A stretch of 43,339 bases of DNA from Oscillospiraceae bacterium (GTDB lineage: Bacteria > Bacillota > Clostridia > Oscillospirales > Ruminococcaceae). The notes under the pieces are model-generated. The model ran no database searches. It was given only the letters and a program-made list of their open reading frames with translations, and was not told the origin of the DNA. The translations under genes were made by a program, and so were the position numbers. The DNA is taken from positions 1-43,339 of the forward strand of contig JAFUOZ010000031.1 in assembly GCA_017481565.1 (NCBI GenBank), read 5' to 3'. Below are positions 8,337 to 16,668 of the stretch, in pieces; position 1 is the first letter of the stretch, and each line of letters begins with the position of its first letter.

Positions 8337-10859
8337 ATGGAGCATTATAATGTTACGGGTATGAGCTGTGCCGCCTGCGTTTCCCGTGTGGAACGGGCGG
8401 TTACGGCAGTTGATGGAGTAGCTGCCTGCACTGTAAGTCTGCTGACAAATTCAATGATTGTGGAGGGAGATGCTTCTTCGGAGGCTGTTATATCTGCAGT
8501 TATGGAGGCAGGCTACGGTGCTTCTCTTAAGGGGGCGGCTTCGGCAGGAACGGCGGAAAAGCCTGAGGACGCTCTGGCAGACAGGGAAACTCCCGTGCTT
8601 AAAAGGCGACTTTTTTCATCTCTTGCCTTTCTTTTGCTTCTGATGTATATCTCTATGGGACATTCCATGTTCGGTTTTCCTCTTCCCGAATTTTTTCATG
8701 GGAATTATATTGCTGTGGGACTTATTCAGCTGTTGCTTGCGGCAATAGTTATGGTGATAAATCAGAAGTTCTTTATAAACGGCTTCAAGGGGCTCGTTCA
8801 CCTTGCGCCGAATATGGATACACTTGTGGCTATGGGTTCATCAGCGGCATTTATTTACAGTACCTGTACCCTGTTTCTTATGACAGGGGAGCTGACTGAG
8901 GGAAATACAGAGGGGGCGGCAGGGTATGCTCATGATCTGTATTTTGAGTCTGCGGCTATGATACTTACTCTTATCACTGTGGGAAAAATGCTGGAGGCAC
9001 GTTCAAAGGGTAAGACTACAGATGCACTGAGGGGACTTATGCAGCTTGCACCTAAGGTCGCTCATGTTATAAGAGAGGGAAATGAGCTTACTATCCCTGC
9101 AGAGCAGGTGGTAAAGGGGGATATTTTTACGGTACGGCCCGGAGAGAGTATTCCCGTTGACGGTATGGTTATCGAGGGGGTCAGTGCGGTAAATGAATCG
9201 GCGCTTACCGGTGAAAGTATTCCTGTTGATAAGGCGGTCGGGGACAGTGTTTCCGCTGCGTCAATAAATCAATCCGGCTTTCTTAAGTGCGAGGCTGTCA
9301 GGGTGGGAAGTGATACTGCCCTTTCACAGATAATACAGATGGTAAGTGATGCGGCGGCAACAAAGGCTCCTGTTTCAAAGGCGGCGGATAAGGTCGCAGC
9401 GGTATTTGTTCCCGTAGTCATGATAATTGCTGCGGTCACGGCAGTGGTATGGTTAATATACGGTGAGACTGTCGGCTTTGCGGTGGCAAGGGGGATATCA
9501 GTTCTGGTTATAAGCTGTCCCTGTGCTTTGGGTCTTGCTACGCCTGTTGCAATTATGGTGGGAAGCGGCGTCGGAGCGAAAAACGGTATACTTTTCAAAA
9601 CGGCTGCAGCTTTGGAGGAATGCGGAAAAACAAATACTGTGGTGCTTGACAAAACAGGTACTGTTACCTGCGGAGAGCCTGTGGTCACAGATATTATTGC
9701 GGCAAACGGAACAGCGGAATTTGAGCTTATCAGTCTTGCTTATGCACTGGAAAATCTGAGCGAGCATCCTCTTGCGGCGGCTGTATGTGAGTATGCAAAG
9801 AAAAGAGGTACTCCTCTTCTGGAGGTATCGTCCTTTGCGGCGCTTCCCGGAAACGGATTATCCGCTGTTTACAAGGGGGCAAATGCTTACGGCGGAAACT
9901 ATAAATTCATAAGTGAGCGCATGGAGATAGATGACAGGCTTATAGAAGAAGCGGAAAGGCTTTCCGAAGAAGGAAAAACACCGATGTTCTTCGGTACGGC
10001 AGGAAAGGCGGCAGGAATTATCGCTGTTTCCGATGTTATACGTGAGGACAGTGCGGAGGCAGTTGCCGAGCTTAAGGAAATGGGAATACGTGTTGTAATG
10101 CTTACAGGCGACAACGAGCGTACGGCAAAGGCTATAGGTGCGGAGGCAGGCGTTGACGAGGTGATAGCAGATGTTCTGCCTGACGGAAAGGAAAGCGTTA
10201 TCCGTCAGCTTAAGGAAAACGGCAAGGTGGCTATGGTAGGTGACGGCATAAACGACGCTCCTGCGCTTACCCGTGCAGACACGGGGATCGCTGTCGGTGC
10301 AGGCACGGATATTGCCATTGATTCTGCCGATGTTGTTCTGATGAAAAGCAGTCTTAAGGACGTTCCCACGGCTATCAGGCTCAGCCGTGCGGTACTTAAG
10401 AATATACATCAGAATCTGTTCTGGGCATTTTTCTACAATGCGGTGGGAATTCCTCTTGCGGCAGGCGTATGGATCCCTGTTTTCGGCTGGGAGCTGGAGC
10501 CTATGTTCGGAGCGGCGGCAATGAGCCTTTCAAGCTTCTGTGTTGTATCGAATGCGTTAAGGCTGAATCTTTTCGGTATGTATCCAAAAAAGAATGAGGA
10601 TACTGATGCCGATAATGATAAAAATAAATCTGAAAGGAAGAATGAAAAAATGACAAAGACAATGAAGATCGAGGGTATGATGTGCGGTCACTGTGAGGCT
10701 GCCGTAAAGAAGGCTCTTGAAGCTGTTGAGGGTGTGGCTGCGGCAGAGGTAAGTCATGAAAAGGGTACAGCGGTGCTTACTCTTTCCGCTGAGGTCTCGG
10801 ACGAGCTTCTTACCAAGACAGTAGAGGACAAGGATTATAAGGTACTCAGTATTGAATAA
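8337..10859 (+). CDS. copA: Cu(I)-exporting P1B-type ATPase CopA with C-terminal CopZ-like domain
   Basis: 840 aa membrane pump. In order: N-terminal heavy-metal-associated domain with GMSCAAC (residues 8-14); transmembrane helices; actuator domain with TGES; the CPC ion-binding motif in [12 protein letters not shown]; phosphorylation motif DKTGT; hinge [10 protein letters not shown]; and last two helices. A charged linker (about 745-771) then leads to a second metal-binding domain with GMMCGHC (780-786). This tail is the size of a free CopZ chaperone, and its Met772 codon (10650) has AAAGGAAG nine bases upstream, so it may also be made separately. The gene follows csoR by 10 bp behind AGGAG and shares its copper-controlled promoter. 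The ATPase identity is firm. Confidence 0.95.
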   Translation: MEHYNVTGMSCAACVSRVERAVTAVDGVAACTVSLLTNSMIVEGDASSEAVISAVMEAGYGASLKGAASAGTAEKPEDALADRETPVLKRRLFSSLAFLLLLMYISMGHSMFGFPLPEFFHGNYIAVGLIQLLLAAIVMVINQKFFINGFKGLVHLAPNMDTLVAMGSSAAFIYSTCTLFLMTGELTEGNTEGAAGYAHDLYFESAAMILTLITVGKMLEARSKGKTTDALRGLMQLAPKVAHVIREGNELTIPAEQVVKGDIFTVRPGESIPVDGMVIEGVSAVNESALTGESIPVDKAVGDSVSAASINQSGFLKCEAVRVGSDTALSQIIQMVSDAAATKAPVSKAADKVAAVFVPVVMIIAAVTAVVWLIYGETVGFAVARGISVLVISCPCALGLATPVAIMVGSGVGAKNGILFKTAAALEECGKTNTVVLDKTGTVTCGEPVVTDIIAANGTAEFELISLAYALENLSEHPLAAAVCEYAKKRGTPLLEVSSFAALPGNGLSAVYKGANAYGGNYKFISERMEIDDRLIEEAERLSEEGKTPMFFGTAGKAAGIIAVSDVIREDSAEAVAELKEMGIRVVMLTGDNERTAKAIGAEAGVDEVIADVLPDGKESVIRQLKENGKVAMVGDGINDAPALTRADTGIAVGAGTDIAIDSADVVLMKSSLKDVPTAIRLSRAVLKNIHQNLFWAFFYNAVGIPLAAGVWIPVFGWELEPMFGAAAMSLSSFCVVSNALRLNLFGMYPKKNEDTDADNDKNKSERKNEKMTKTMKIEGMMCGHCEAAVKKALEAVEGVAAAEVSHEKGTAVLTLSAEVSDELLTKTVEDKDYKVLSIE
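10650..10859 (+). CDS. copZ: Possible internally initiated CopZ-like copper chaperone (in frame within copA)
   Basis: ATG at 10650 is in the copA frame and is preceded by AAAGGAAG at 10633-10640 with 9-nt spacing, in an A-rich, probably unstructured stretch. The product would be 69 aa, the normal size of a CopZ chaperone, with the Cu(I)-binding GMMCGHC motif and a complete ferredoxin-like HMA sequence. CopZ delivers Cu(I) to CopA and to CsoR-type sensors. Separate translation is an inference; the domain itself is certain as part of CopA. Confidence 0.45.
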   Translation: MTKTMKIEGMMCGHCEAAVKKALEAVEGVAAAEVSHEKGTAVLTLSAEVSDELLTKTVEDKDYKVLSIE

Positions 10860-10865
10860 GTCTTT

Positions 10866-10903
10866 AAGGAAACGCTGATTAAAGCCGCAGGCATCGGTTC
10901 CTT
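10866..10903 (+). repeat. Short copy of a palindromic repeat element (copy 1)
   Basis: The sequence begins AAGGAA, continues CGCTGATTAAAGCCGCAGGC, and ends GTTCCTT, matching the two ends of the longer element at 18024-18130 with the middle missing. The ends AAGGAA/TTCCTT are inverted. It lies between copA and its terminator. Confidence 0.65.
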
Positions 10904-10910
10904 ATATAAG

Positions 10911-10951
10911 AAAAAGCCGTACAGTTTTTTGAGCTGTACGGCTTGTTTTTA
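10911..10951. terminator. Bidirectional terminator between copA and the GH25 gene
   Basis: An 11-bp perfect stem (10914-10924 with 10934-10944) is followed by GTTTTTAT on the plus strand and, read in reverse, by TTTTT. It serves the converging copper operon and hydE-MATE-GH25 operon. Confidence 0.9.
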
Positions 10952-10953
10952 TA

Positions 10954-11973
10954 TTATTCGTTTATCATGATATTAAGATCCACAAAGCCCTCAATGCCGC
11001 TGACTATGCCTGAGCAGGAATACTGCCACATTTTATAGTCATAGACAAAATGTGCTTCGGGGGTATATTCCGCTATCCAGATAGGATAATCGGTAAGACG
11101 GCTCATATCATATCTGAAAACAGCTGTGTTTATGGTGGAGTAATACATAGGCTCATAGCCTGCAGCCTTTACAGCTTCACAGAATGCGATACAGCATTCG
11201 GTCTGTGTGTCTCCGTCAAGATCGTCGGTACGGGCAGGGTCTTCATCGGTGGGGAATTCCCAGTCGAATACTATGGGGAGAGTAAGCTCAGCGTTACAGT
11301 CATTCAGAATGGAGATAACGTATTCGGCTTCCTCCTTTGCTTCCTCGGGGGTGATCGCCTGTGAGAAGAAATATACTCCTCTGTCGATACCTGCGGCTGT
11401 TGCTCCCTCGATATTGCGGCGGAAATATTTATCCTCACAGAGTTTTCCCGTTTCATAGCCACGGTAGCCTATTCTGATGAATGCAAATTCCACATCATCG
11501 GCGGCAACGGCATTCCAGTCGATATTCATCTGGTAGGAGGAAACGTCTATTCCGAAACGTGTCCGTTTATTACCGTCCTTATCGAAAAGCGTTTTATGCT
11601 TTCGGTCGTCTGTTTCAAGAAGGGACATATCGAAATCATTCATGGTAACGCCCTCAATGGCGGGATATTCCAGAAGGGTTATTCCGTCATCATACATATA
11701 TACGGTGTTTTCGTCAGTTACGGGAGGTGCGAATTCTGTTTCGGGGGCTTCGGTTTCGGCAGGCGGCTCGGTCATAGCCTCTGCTTCTGCGGCTGCTTCC
11801 GTTTCGGCAGCAGTCTCAGCTGTTGTTTCATAAACAGGCACATATACGGGAGCGGCATCGGTATTTTCCTTTAAATCAGCATTTGAAACAGCAAGAACTC
11901 CCACTGCGGCAACAGATATGAGGCTTATGCAGGAAAGTATGATACAGGGGGTCTTGAGGGGATTATTGTTCAT
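10954..11973 (-). CDS. GH25-family lysozyme (muramidase), membrane-anchored or secreted
   Basis: 339 aa. A hydrophobic segment at about residues 8-30 is a signal peptide or anchor. It is followed by a low-complexity Thr/Glu/Ala/Pro linker (about 45-90) and then a glycoside hydrolase 25 domain from about 140 to the end. Family features are GIDVSSYQ at the first strand, AFIRIGYRG, GVYFFSQAI, and the catalytic acidic pair in PIVFDWE, closing with VDLNIM. GH25 enzymes cleave the beta-1,4 bond of peptidoglycan. Its ATG at 11973 overlaps the last codons of the MATE gene (stop at 11963), which suggests translational coupling. It has no cell-wall-binding repeats, so the N-terminal anchor probably holds it at the membrane. 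Confidence 0.92.
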   Translation of the reverse strand: MNNNPLKTPCIILSCISLISVAAVGVLAVSNADLKENTDAAPVYVPVYETTAETAAETEAAAEAEAMTEPPAETEAPETEFAPPVTDENTVYMYDDGITLLEYPAIEGVTMNDFDMSLLETDDRKHKTLFDKDGNKRTRFGIDVSSYQMNIDWNAVAADDVEFAFIRIGYRGYETGKLCEDKYFRRNIEGATAAGIDRGVYFFSQAITPEEAKEEAEYVISILNDCNAELTLPIVFDWEFPTDEDPARTDDLDGDTQTECCIAFCEAVKAAGYEPMYYSTINTAVFRYDMSRLTDYPIWIAEYTPEAHFVYDYKMWQYSCSGIVSGIEGFVDLNIMINE

Positions 11974-13351
11974 TTCTTAAATTCTCCTTTTTTGTGTATT
12001 TTCTGCTGAGGATAAGGTAACATATTATATGAGCTGCAAAGGTTATTGTCCATGTGATGGGATAGGAATAATAGACTGTTGAAATGGCGTGATATTCGGG
12101 CATCTGAAAGACAGTTGCTATCCATACAAGGCGAAGTCCGCAGGCTCCGATAAGAGAAACTATCATAGGAAGCACCGAATAGCCAAGTCCTCTCAGTGCG
12201 CCTACCATAACGTCCATGATACCGCAGAGGGCGTAGGTACAGCAGATTATTTCGATACGTATCATTCCCGCGGCGATAACATCGGGACTGTCTGAATATA
12301 TCCCCAGAAGCTGTTCACCGAACAATGCGGCGGCGTTTCCCAGAATAAGTCCCACAGCCGCAACACAGGAAAGACCTGTTATTACTATCTTGTTTATACG
12401 GTCGTATTTTCCTGCGCCCATGTTCTGACTCATAAACGAAAGGGTGGACTGATAGAAGGAATTCATTGCAATATAGATAAAACCTTCGATATTTCCTGCG
12501 GCTGAATTTCCTGCAACAGTGACCTCGCCGAAGGAATTTACCGCTGATTGTATCACTACGTTTGACAGGGAAAATACTGCTCCCTGAAAGCCTGCAGGCA
12601 GTCCTATCTGAAGGATAAGCAGAAGCTTTTTTGTGTCTATCTTCATTTTCTTCAGGTCAAGATGTACAGCGCCGCTTTCCTTTGTGAGACAGCGGACTAC
12701 TAAAAAGGCGGATAAAACCTGTGATATGACAGTTGCAAGTGCAACGCCTGCAACTCCCATATCAAAGCATATGACGAATATCAGATTGAGTACAACGTTT
12801 ACTGCTCCCGAAATAAGCAGATAATACAGCGGACGCTTTGTATCGCCTATGGAACGGAGTATGGCACTTCCGAAATTATATATCATTACAGCAGGCATAC
12901 CGATAAAATATATCCTTAAATATATTACGGCAAGAGGAAGAACATCGGCAGGGGTCTGCATTATGCCAAGCACCTTTTCGGCACCGATAAGTCCTGTGGC
13001 TGTCATGAAAATTCCGCAGACTGCTCCGAGAGGGATAGATGTATGTACTATGGTGCTTACGTCCTTTTCGTGCTTTGCTCCGAAGGCTCTTGCGGCTGCA
13101 ACGTTTGTACCTATGGACAGTCCCACGAATAAATTGGTCAGCAGATTTATAAGTGATGAGGTGGAGCCTACTGCGGCAAGGGAATTATCTCCCGCAAAGC
13201 GTCCCACAACAACGATATCAGCAGCATTGAACAGCAGCTGGAGTATTCCCGAGCACATAAGCGGCAGGGAAAATGCCAGCATTTTTTTCAGAACAGAACC
13301 GCTGCACATATCTATTTCGTGTCGGCGCTCCTGTTTAAGAGCAGTTTCCAT
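11963..13351 (-). CDS. MATE family efflux transporter
   Basis: 462 aa with about twelve transmembrane helices, the normal MATE size. Characteristic pieces are LQLLFNAADIVVVGRFAG at the first helix, the loop ARAFGAKHEKD, and in the second half GLPAGFQGAVFSLSN and MSQNMGAGKYDRI, showing the internal duplication. These proteins export drugs or metabolites in exchange for Na+ or H+; the substrate here is not predictable. The ATG at 13351 has GAAGGAG upstream. It is 29 bp downstream of hydE and overlaps the GH25 gene, so it is the middle gene of a three-gene operon. It resembles the partial MATE gene at the left edge in its first motif only. Confidence 0.92.
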   Translation of the reverse strand: METALKQERRHEIDMCSGSVLKKMLAFSLPLMCSGILQLLFNAADIVVVGRFAGDNSLAAVGSTSSLINLLTNLFVGLSIGTNVAAARAFGAKHEKDVSTIVHTSIPLGAVCGIFMTATGLIGAEKVLGIMQTPADVLPLAVIYLRIYFIGMPAVMIYNFGSAILRSIGDTKRPLYYLLISGAVNVVLNLIFVICFDMGVAGVALATVISQVLSAFLVVRCLTKESGAVHLDLKKMKIDTKKLLLILQIGLPAGFQGAVFSLSNVVIQSAVNSFGEVTVAGNSAAGNIEGFIYIAMNSFYQSTLSFMSQNMGAGKYDRINKIVITGLSCVAAVGLILGNAAALFGEQLLGIYSDSPDVIAAGMIRIEIICCTYALCGIMDVMVGALRGLGYSVLPMIVSLIGACGLRLVWIATVFQMPEYHAISTVYYSYPITWTITFAAHIICYLILSRKYTKKENLRNEQ

Positions 13352-13380
13352 TTACTTTTTCTCCTTCATATAGTTTTTCT

Positions 13381-14421
13381 TTATCTTTTCACATTACCTA
13401 TATCGGTTACTATTTCATATCCTGCACTGCGGACCTTTATTTTCAGAGATTCCAGCTGTTCCGCTGCTTCGTCTCCCGTACACAGCTTGTTATTGTAAAG
13501 GGTATAATTCAGCTTTGCGGAATCGGGAGAAAGATTGGGCATTATTACATTTCCGCCTGCCTTAAGTCCCAGCTCTCTGCCGTCGGGGTGTATGGTGCCC
13601 AGTGCGGTGGTGGAGGGGATAAGTGCATAAGGAAACATAAGTCTGAGTATGGATATCATCTTAAGGGTGGTTTTAAGAGAACCCTGTTCACAGTCGGCAA
13701 ACACGGTTTCGGAATGGGGGATAAACGGTCCTATCCCTATCATATCGGGGGAAAGCTCCTGTAAAAAACGCAGGTCGGAAACTAAGTTTTCCGCACTCTG
13801 AAAGGGTGAGCCTACCATAAAGCCTGAGCCTGTCTGAAAGCCGATATCCTTAAGCTCGTAAAGACAGCGTTTTCTGTTTTCAAGGCTCATTTTTGAAGGA
13901 TGCAGCTTATTATAGTGTACGCTGTCTGCGGTTTCATGACGGAGCAGAAAGCGTGATGCACCGGCATTATAATATGCCTGATAGCTTTTACGTGTTTTTT
14001 CGCCTATGGAAAGAGTAACGGCACAGTCAGGGTATTTTTCACGTATCGAATATACGATATCGCATATAATATCATCGGTATAATAAGGGTCCTCGCCGCC
14101 CTGAAGTACGAAGGTACGAAAGCCGAGGGGGTAGCCCTTGTCACAGCAGGAAAGGATATCCTGTTTATCAAGGCGGAAGCGGCAGGCGTTTTTATTATGG
14201 GCGTTTATTCCGCAGTAATAGCAGCTGTTTCTGCAGTAGTTGGTAAATTCGATCAGTCCTCTTATATATACGTCTGTTCCGTAATGATCGCGGCGTATTT
14301 TATCGGCAGCGGAGGTCAGCTGGGGAAGCTCATTTTCGGTGCAGATAAGCTGCAGCAGATTTTCGTCCGATGTGTTATGCATGTTCACAAGTTCATTTAT
14401 TATATCCGTTACAGGTGACAT
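13381..14421 (-). CDS. hydE: [FeFe]-hydrogenase maturase HydE (radical SAM)
   Basis: 346 aa. HydE is a radical S-adenosylmethionine enzyme needed to build the H-cluster of [FeFe]-hydrogenase, with HydF and HydG. The 4Fe-4S motif CRNSCYYCG (Cys63, 67 and 70) and HydE-type segments FVLQGGEDPYYTD, LLRHETADSVHYNKLHP, GSGFMVGSPFQ and IPSTTALGTIHPDGRE are present. BioB-like relatives lack this combination. The open frame reaches ATG 14487, but that codon lies in the -35 box of the promoter at 14459-14487; ATG 14421 with GGAG seven bases upstream is the real start. No hydrogenase, hydF or hydG is in the window. It heads the operon with the MATE and GH25 genes. Confidence 0.88.
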   Translation of the reverse strand: MSPVTDIINELVNMHNTSDENLLQLICTENELPQLTSAADKIRRDHYGTDVYIRGLIEFTNYCRNSCYYCGINAHNKNACRFRLDKQDILSCCDKGYPLGFRTFVLQGGEDPYYTDDIICDIVYSIREKYPDCAVTLSIGEKTRKSYQAYYNAGASRFLLRHETADSVHYNKLHPSKMSLENRKRCLYELKDIGFQTGSGFMVGSPFQSAENLVSDLRFLQELSPDMIGIGPFIPHSETVFADCEQGSLKTTLKMISILRLMFPYALIPSTTALGTIHPDGRELGLKAGGNVIMPNLSPDSAKLNYTLYNNKLCTGDEAAEQLESLKIKVRSAGYEIVTDIGNVKR

Positions 14422-14458
14422 TTTATCGCTCCGTTTCGTTGTAAGTGGTTTCAGAATA

Positions 14459-14487
14459 ATTATATCACTGTCGGAATGATATGTCAA
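14459..14487 (-). promoter_or_regulatory. Consensus promoter of the hydE-MATE-GH25 operon
   Basis: Reverse strand TTGACA (14487-14482) and TATAAT (14464-14459) are separated by 17 bp, a perfect match. It fixes the hydE start at 14421 rather than 14487. Confidence 0.85.
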
Positions 14488-14499
14488 TTTGCAGAATAT

Positions 14500-14583
14500 A
14501 AAAAAGAACAGCCTTTTTAGGCTGTCCTATTGACATATAAGCATAAGGCTGTCTGTAGATTGTATGCACAGGACAGCCTTATG
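14500..14583 (-). terminator. Two successive hairpins ending the 14585-15181 gene
   Basis: Immediately after the stop, a 12-bp perfect stem pairs 14542-14553 with 14572-14583. Further on, ACAGCC (14508-14513) pairs with GGCTGT (14520-14525) and, on the reverse strand, is followed by TCTTTTTT, a typical terminator. AGGCTGTCC at 14519-14527 can also pair with GGACAGCCT at 14571-14579, so the two hairpins could exchange partners. Confidence 0.75.
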
Positions 14584-14584
14584 T

Positions 14585-15181
14585 TCATTCTTCGTTCTTT
14601 CTTACGGTTTCCGCATTCCATTCGCCGAAATTGATTATGTAGACCATATTTCCCTTTGTAACATAATAAAGGTGATCGTTTTCGTTCCTGCCGCCTATTT
14701 CAAGGATATCCGCCTTGGGAAGATCGGAGCTTAAATTGCGGTAAAACTGGCGTTCACGCTTGTCGGCGGGGATATTGTTCTTTTCCGCATAGCTTGTGAA
14801 AAGCTTTATGAATTCGGAAAGGTCGGGAACGGAAAGACGCAGTTCCTCGGGGACGATATATTCATCTATTATCTTTTCACGGAGAAATTTTTCTCTCTCT
14901 GCCTGTGGGATACCTCTGAAAATATCACGTCCTCTGCCCTCGCACATAGATGCGTCTGTAAGCATGGCACGGACAAAGCATTCGGTCGGATTCTTTCTTA
15001 TATAATCCTCGGAAAAGCGTATTTCGGTAACGAACATTCCGTGGGGATATTTCTTGAACCAGTCATGGATACGTGCCTCAATACCTGTTGTGGTGCATTT
15101 AAGTGCGGTCTCCATAAATTTTTCGGGAAAGGTGTAAAGCTCTCTTATAGCTTCAGCCGGGGAGATTTTTGTGTTATTCAT
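14585..15181 (-). CDS. Conserved-looking hypothetical protein, 198 aa
   Basis: Not recognised. The protein is soluble, without signal peptide, membrane segment or Cys cluster. It is mixed alpha/beta, with charged helices in the middle (QAEREKFLREKIIDEY) and a short C-terminal strand pair (HLYYVTKGNMVYIINFG). Codon use matches its neighbours. It has its own consensus promoter (15240-15268, reverse strand) and its own terminator, so it is a single-gene unit. It is divergent from the leader-peptide/GNAT unit. No function is proposed. Confidence 0.75.
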   Translation of the reverse strand: MNNTKISPAEAIRELYTFPEKFMETALKCTTTGIEARIHDWFKKYPHGMFVTEIRFSEDYIRKNPTECFVRAMLTDASMCEGRGRDIFRGIPQAEREKFLREKIIDEYIVPEELRLSVPDLSEFIKLFTSYAEKNNIPADKRERQFYRNLSSDLPKADILEIGGRNENDHLYYVTKGNMVYIINFGEWNAETVRKNEE

Positions 15182-15239
15182 ATTATTTATCCATCCTTAA
15201 TAAGCTTTTTGTATTATAAGGTTTTATATTCTGATTTAA

Positions 15240-15268
15240 ATTATACAACATTTAAATCATATTGTCAA
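15240..15268 (-). promoter_or_regulatory. Consensus promoter of the 198-aa hypothetical gene
   Basis: Reverse strand TTGACA (15268-15263), 17-bp spacer, TATAAT (15245-15240). It is back to back with the plus-strand promoter at 15306-15334. Confidence 0.8.
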
Positions 15269-15305
15269 ACGTTTTTGATAAATTGTATGAATTTATAAAA
15301 AGCTC

Positions 15306-15334
15306 TTGACAAAACCACGTTCAGCTATTATAAT
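15306..15334 (+). promoter_or_regulatory. Consensus promoter of the leader ORF and GNAT pair
   Basis: TTGACA (15306-15311), 17-bp spacer, TATAAT (15329-15334). The transcript would start near 15341, 25 nt before the leader ORF. No second promoter is visible before the first acetyltransferase gene. Confidence 0.85.
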
Positions 15335-15365
15335 GATAAAAAATCATTGAAAGGAATTTACCGAT

Positions 15366-15452
15366 ATGAACGCTTATGTATATTCATACGTTAATATGGC
15401 AGGCATGGTCATGTGCAGATATTGCAGTGGCTCTGTTTGCTGTGCCGTATGA
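15366..15452 (+). CDS. 28-codon Cys-containing leader peptide ORF (candidate attenuator)
   Basis: ATG at 15366 follows AAAGG with about 10-nt spacing and opens a 28-codon frame ending in TGA at 15450. Cys codons cluster near the end (positions 17, 20, 25 and 26: CRYCSGSVCC). Three segments of the RNA are related: ATATTCATACG (15380-15390), its complement CGTATGAATAT (15446-15456, over the stop codon), and ATATTCATAT (15477-15486), so the middle one can pair with either flank. A strong terminator follows at 15498-15536, then the GNAT gene. This is the layout of a translation-controlled attenuator, possibly sensing cysteine or Cys-tRNA. It could instead be a small structured RNA or a free peptide. 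Confidence 0.55.
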   Translation: MNAYVYSYVNMAGMVMCRYCSGSVCCAV

Positions 15453-15497
15453 ATATTATCGGGTCATATCTTTGATATATTCATATACACATAATTC

Positions 15498-15536
15498 ACG
15501 GAGCACTGCTTTTTCGGCGGTGCTCCGTATTTTTTT
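15498..15536 (+). terminator. Rho-independent terminator between leader ORF and GNAT gene
   Basis: ACGGAGCAC (15498-15506) pairs with GTGCTCCGT (15520-15528), extended by inner pairs, followed by a T run at 15530-15536. The ribosome binding site of the acetyltransferase gene begins at 15537, so transcription of that gene must pass through this terminator. Confidence 0.88.
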
Positions 15537-15549
15537 GAGGTGATAAGCT

Positions 15550-16044
15550 ATGGAACTTAAAATAAAAAGGCTTGCGGCAGAGGAATTTGATATAGCATAT
15601 AAGCTTATATGGCCTGTTTTTATGGAATATGAGGCTCCCGTTTATCCCGAAAGGGGTGTGGAAAGCTTCCGTGAATTCCTTTACGGAGGAAGTATCGAAA
15701 AGCGGTATGAGGAGGGATTCTATACCATGCTTCTCTGTCTTGCGGACGGTATACCTGCGGCGGCAGGGGGAATGCGTGACGGAAATCATATTTCGCTGCT
15801 TTTCACAAAAACGGAATATCAGCGGCACGGGATAGGGCGAATGCTTATCTCGGAGTTTGAAAGGATCGCAGGTGAACAGGGGTACAGATCGATGACTGTC
15901 AATGCTTCACCCTACGGAATACCCTTTTATAAGGCCGTGGGTTTCCGTGAAGCAGGCATGGAAAGCTGTGCGGACGGTATCGTATATACTCCGATGATAA
16001 AAATGATAAAACGGAGTGATATTCATGGAAAAAATAATACATAA
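15550..16044 (+). CDS. GNAT family N-acetyltransferase
   Basis: 164 aa soluble protein of the GCN5-related acetyltransferase family, which moves acetyl from acetyl-CoA to an amine. The acetyl-CoA loop is seen as YQRHGIGRML (the R/Q-x-x-G-x-G/A motif), followed by the late motif PYGIPFYKAVGFRE. The N-terminal half gives no substrate clue. The start at 15550 has GAGGTGAT upstream, directly after the terminator of the leader unit, so expression probably depends on readthrough. Its end overlaps the second GNAT gene by 20 bp, indicating translational coupling. Confidence 0.88.
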   Translation: MELKIKRLAAEEFDIAYKLIWPVFMEYEAPVYPERGVESFREFLYGGSIEKRYEEGFYTMLLCLADGIPAAAGGMRDGNHISLLFTKTEYQRHGIGRMLISEFERIAGEQGYRSMTVNASPYGIPFYKAVGFREAGMESCADGIVYTPMIKMIKRSDIHGKNNT

Positions 16045-16585
16045 GGGTACAAGGCGCATGGAGACGGAAAGGCTTATACTGCGTATGTTCGGATTTAACG
16101 ACACTGTTCCCATGTACAATAACTGGGCTTCCGATGAAGAGGTTAGCAGATATCTTACATGGCCCGCTCACAGCTCTGTGACCGATACGGAGCATATTAT
16201 CAATCTCTGGTGTGCGGAGTATAACAGCATAGATATCTACAACTGGGCGATAGTCCTTAAGGAAACTATGGAGCCTGTGGGCAGTATTTCGGTGGTGGAA
16301 ACTGATGATGACTGCGGACGGGCGCAGATAGGCTATTGTCTCAGCCGTAAATACTGGGGGCAGGGAATCGTTCCCGAAGCGGTAAAAAAGGTCACGGAGT
16401 ATCTTTTTGATGAGGTGGGATATAACAGGATAGAGGCTGTTCATGATACCGAAAACGGAAAATCCGGCAGAGTTCTGCTGAAATGCAGATTTTCATATGA
16501 GGGTACATTGAGAAAATATGCATCGAACAACAGGGGACAGGCTGTTGATGTTTGTATGTATTCCATTCTTAAGGATGAAAAATAA
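16025..16585 (+). CDS. GNAT family N-acetyltransferase, RimJ/RimL type
   Basis: 186 aa. The opening METERLILR and DNA-encoded pattern ARIGYCLSRKYWGQGIVPEAV (seen here as QIGYCLSRKYWGQGI) identify the RimJ/RimL-like branch, which acetylates protein N-termini, or small molecules and antibiotics. A GTG at 16016 extends the frame slightly, but ATG at 16025 has GGAG eight bases upstream and is preferred. It overlaps the preceding acetyltransferase gene by 20 bp. The two GNATs belong to different branches, so this is not a simple duplication. The substrate is unknown. Confidence 0.88.
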   Translation: MEKIIHKGTRRMETERLILRMFGFNDTVPMYNNWASDEEVSRYLTWPAHSSVTDTEHIINLWCAEYNSIDIYNWAIVLKETMEPVGSISVVETDDDCGRAQIGYCLSRKYWGQGIVPEAVKKVTEYLFDEVGYNRIEAVHDTENGKSGRVLLKCRFSYEGTLRKYASNNRGQAVDVCMYSILKDEK

Positions 16586-16598
16586 TTTTGAAAATTTA

Positions 16599-16627
16599 TT
16601 GACATTACTGCTTTATGGTGGTAAAAT
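16599..16627 (+). promoter_or_regulatory. Promoter of the metY-like gene
   Basis: TTGACA (16599-16604), 17-bp spacer, TAAAAT (16622-16627). The 5' leader is only about 35 nt, too short for a SAM riboswitch or T-box. Confidence 0.75.
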
Positions 16628-16668
16628 AAATAAGGTTACTTTTATAAATATGAAAGGCGGAAAAACTA

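Noticed and set aside
15366..15452. Leader ORF as a ribosomally made modified peptide (for example SCIFF-like)
   Set aside because: The Cys pattern does not match SCIFF, and no maturase lies next to it; the terminator and GNAT placement fit attenuation better.
16586..16668. SAM riboswitch or T-box before the metY-like gene
   Set aside because: The leader is only about 35 nt after a good promoter; there is no room for either structure.
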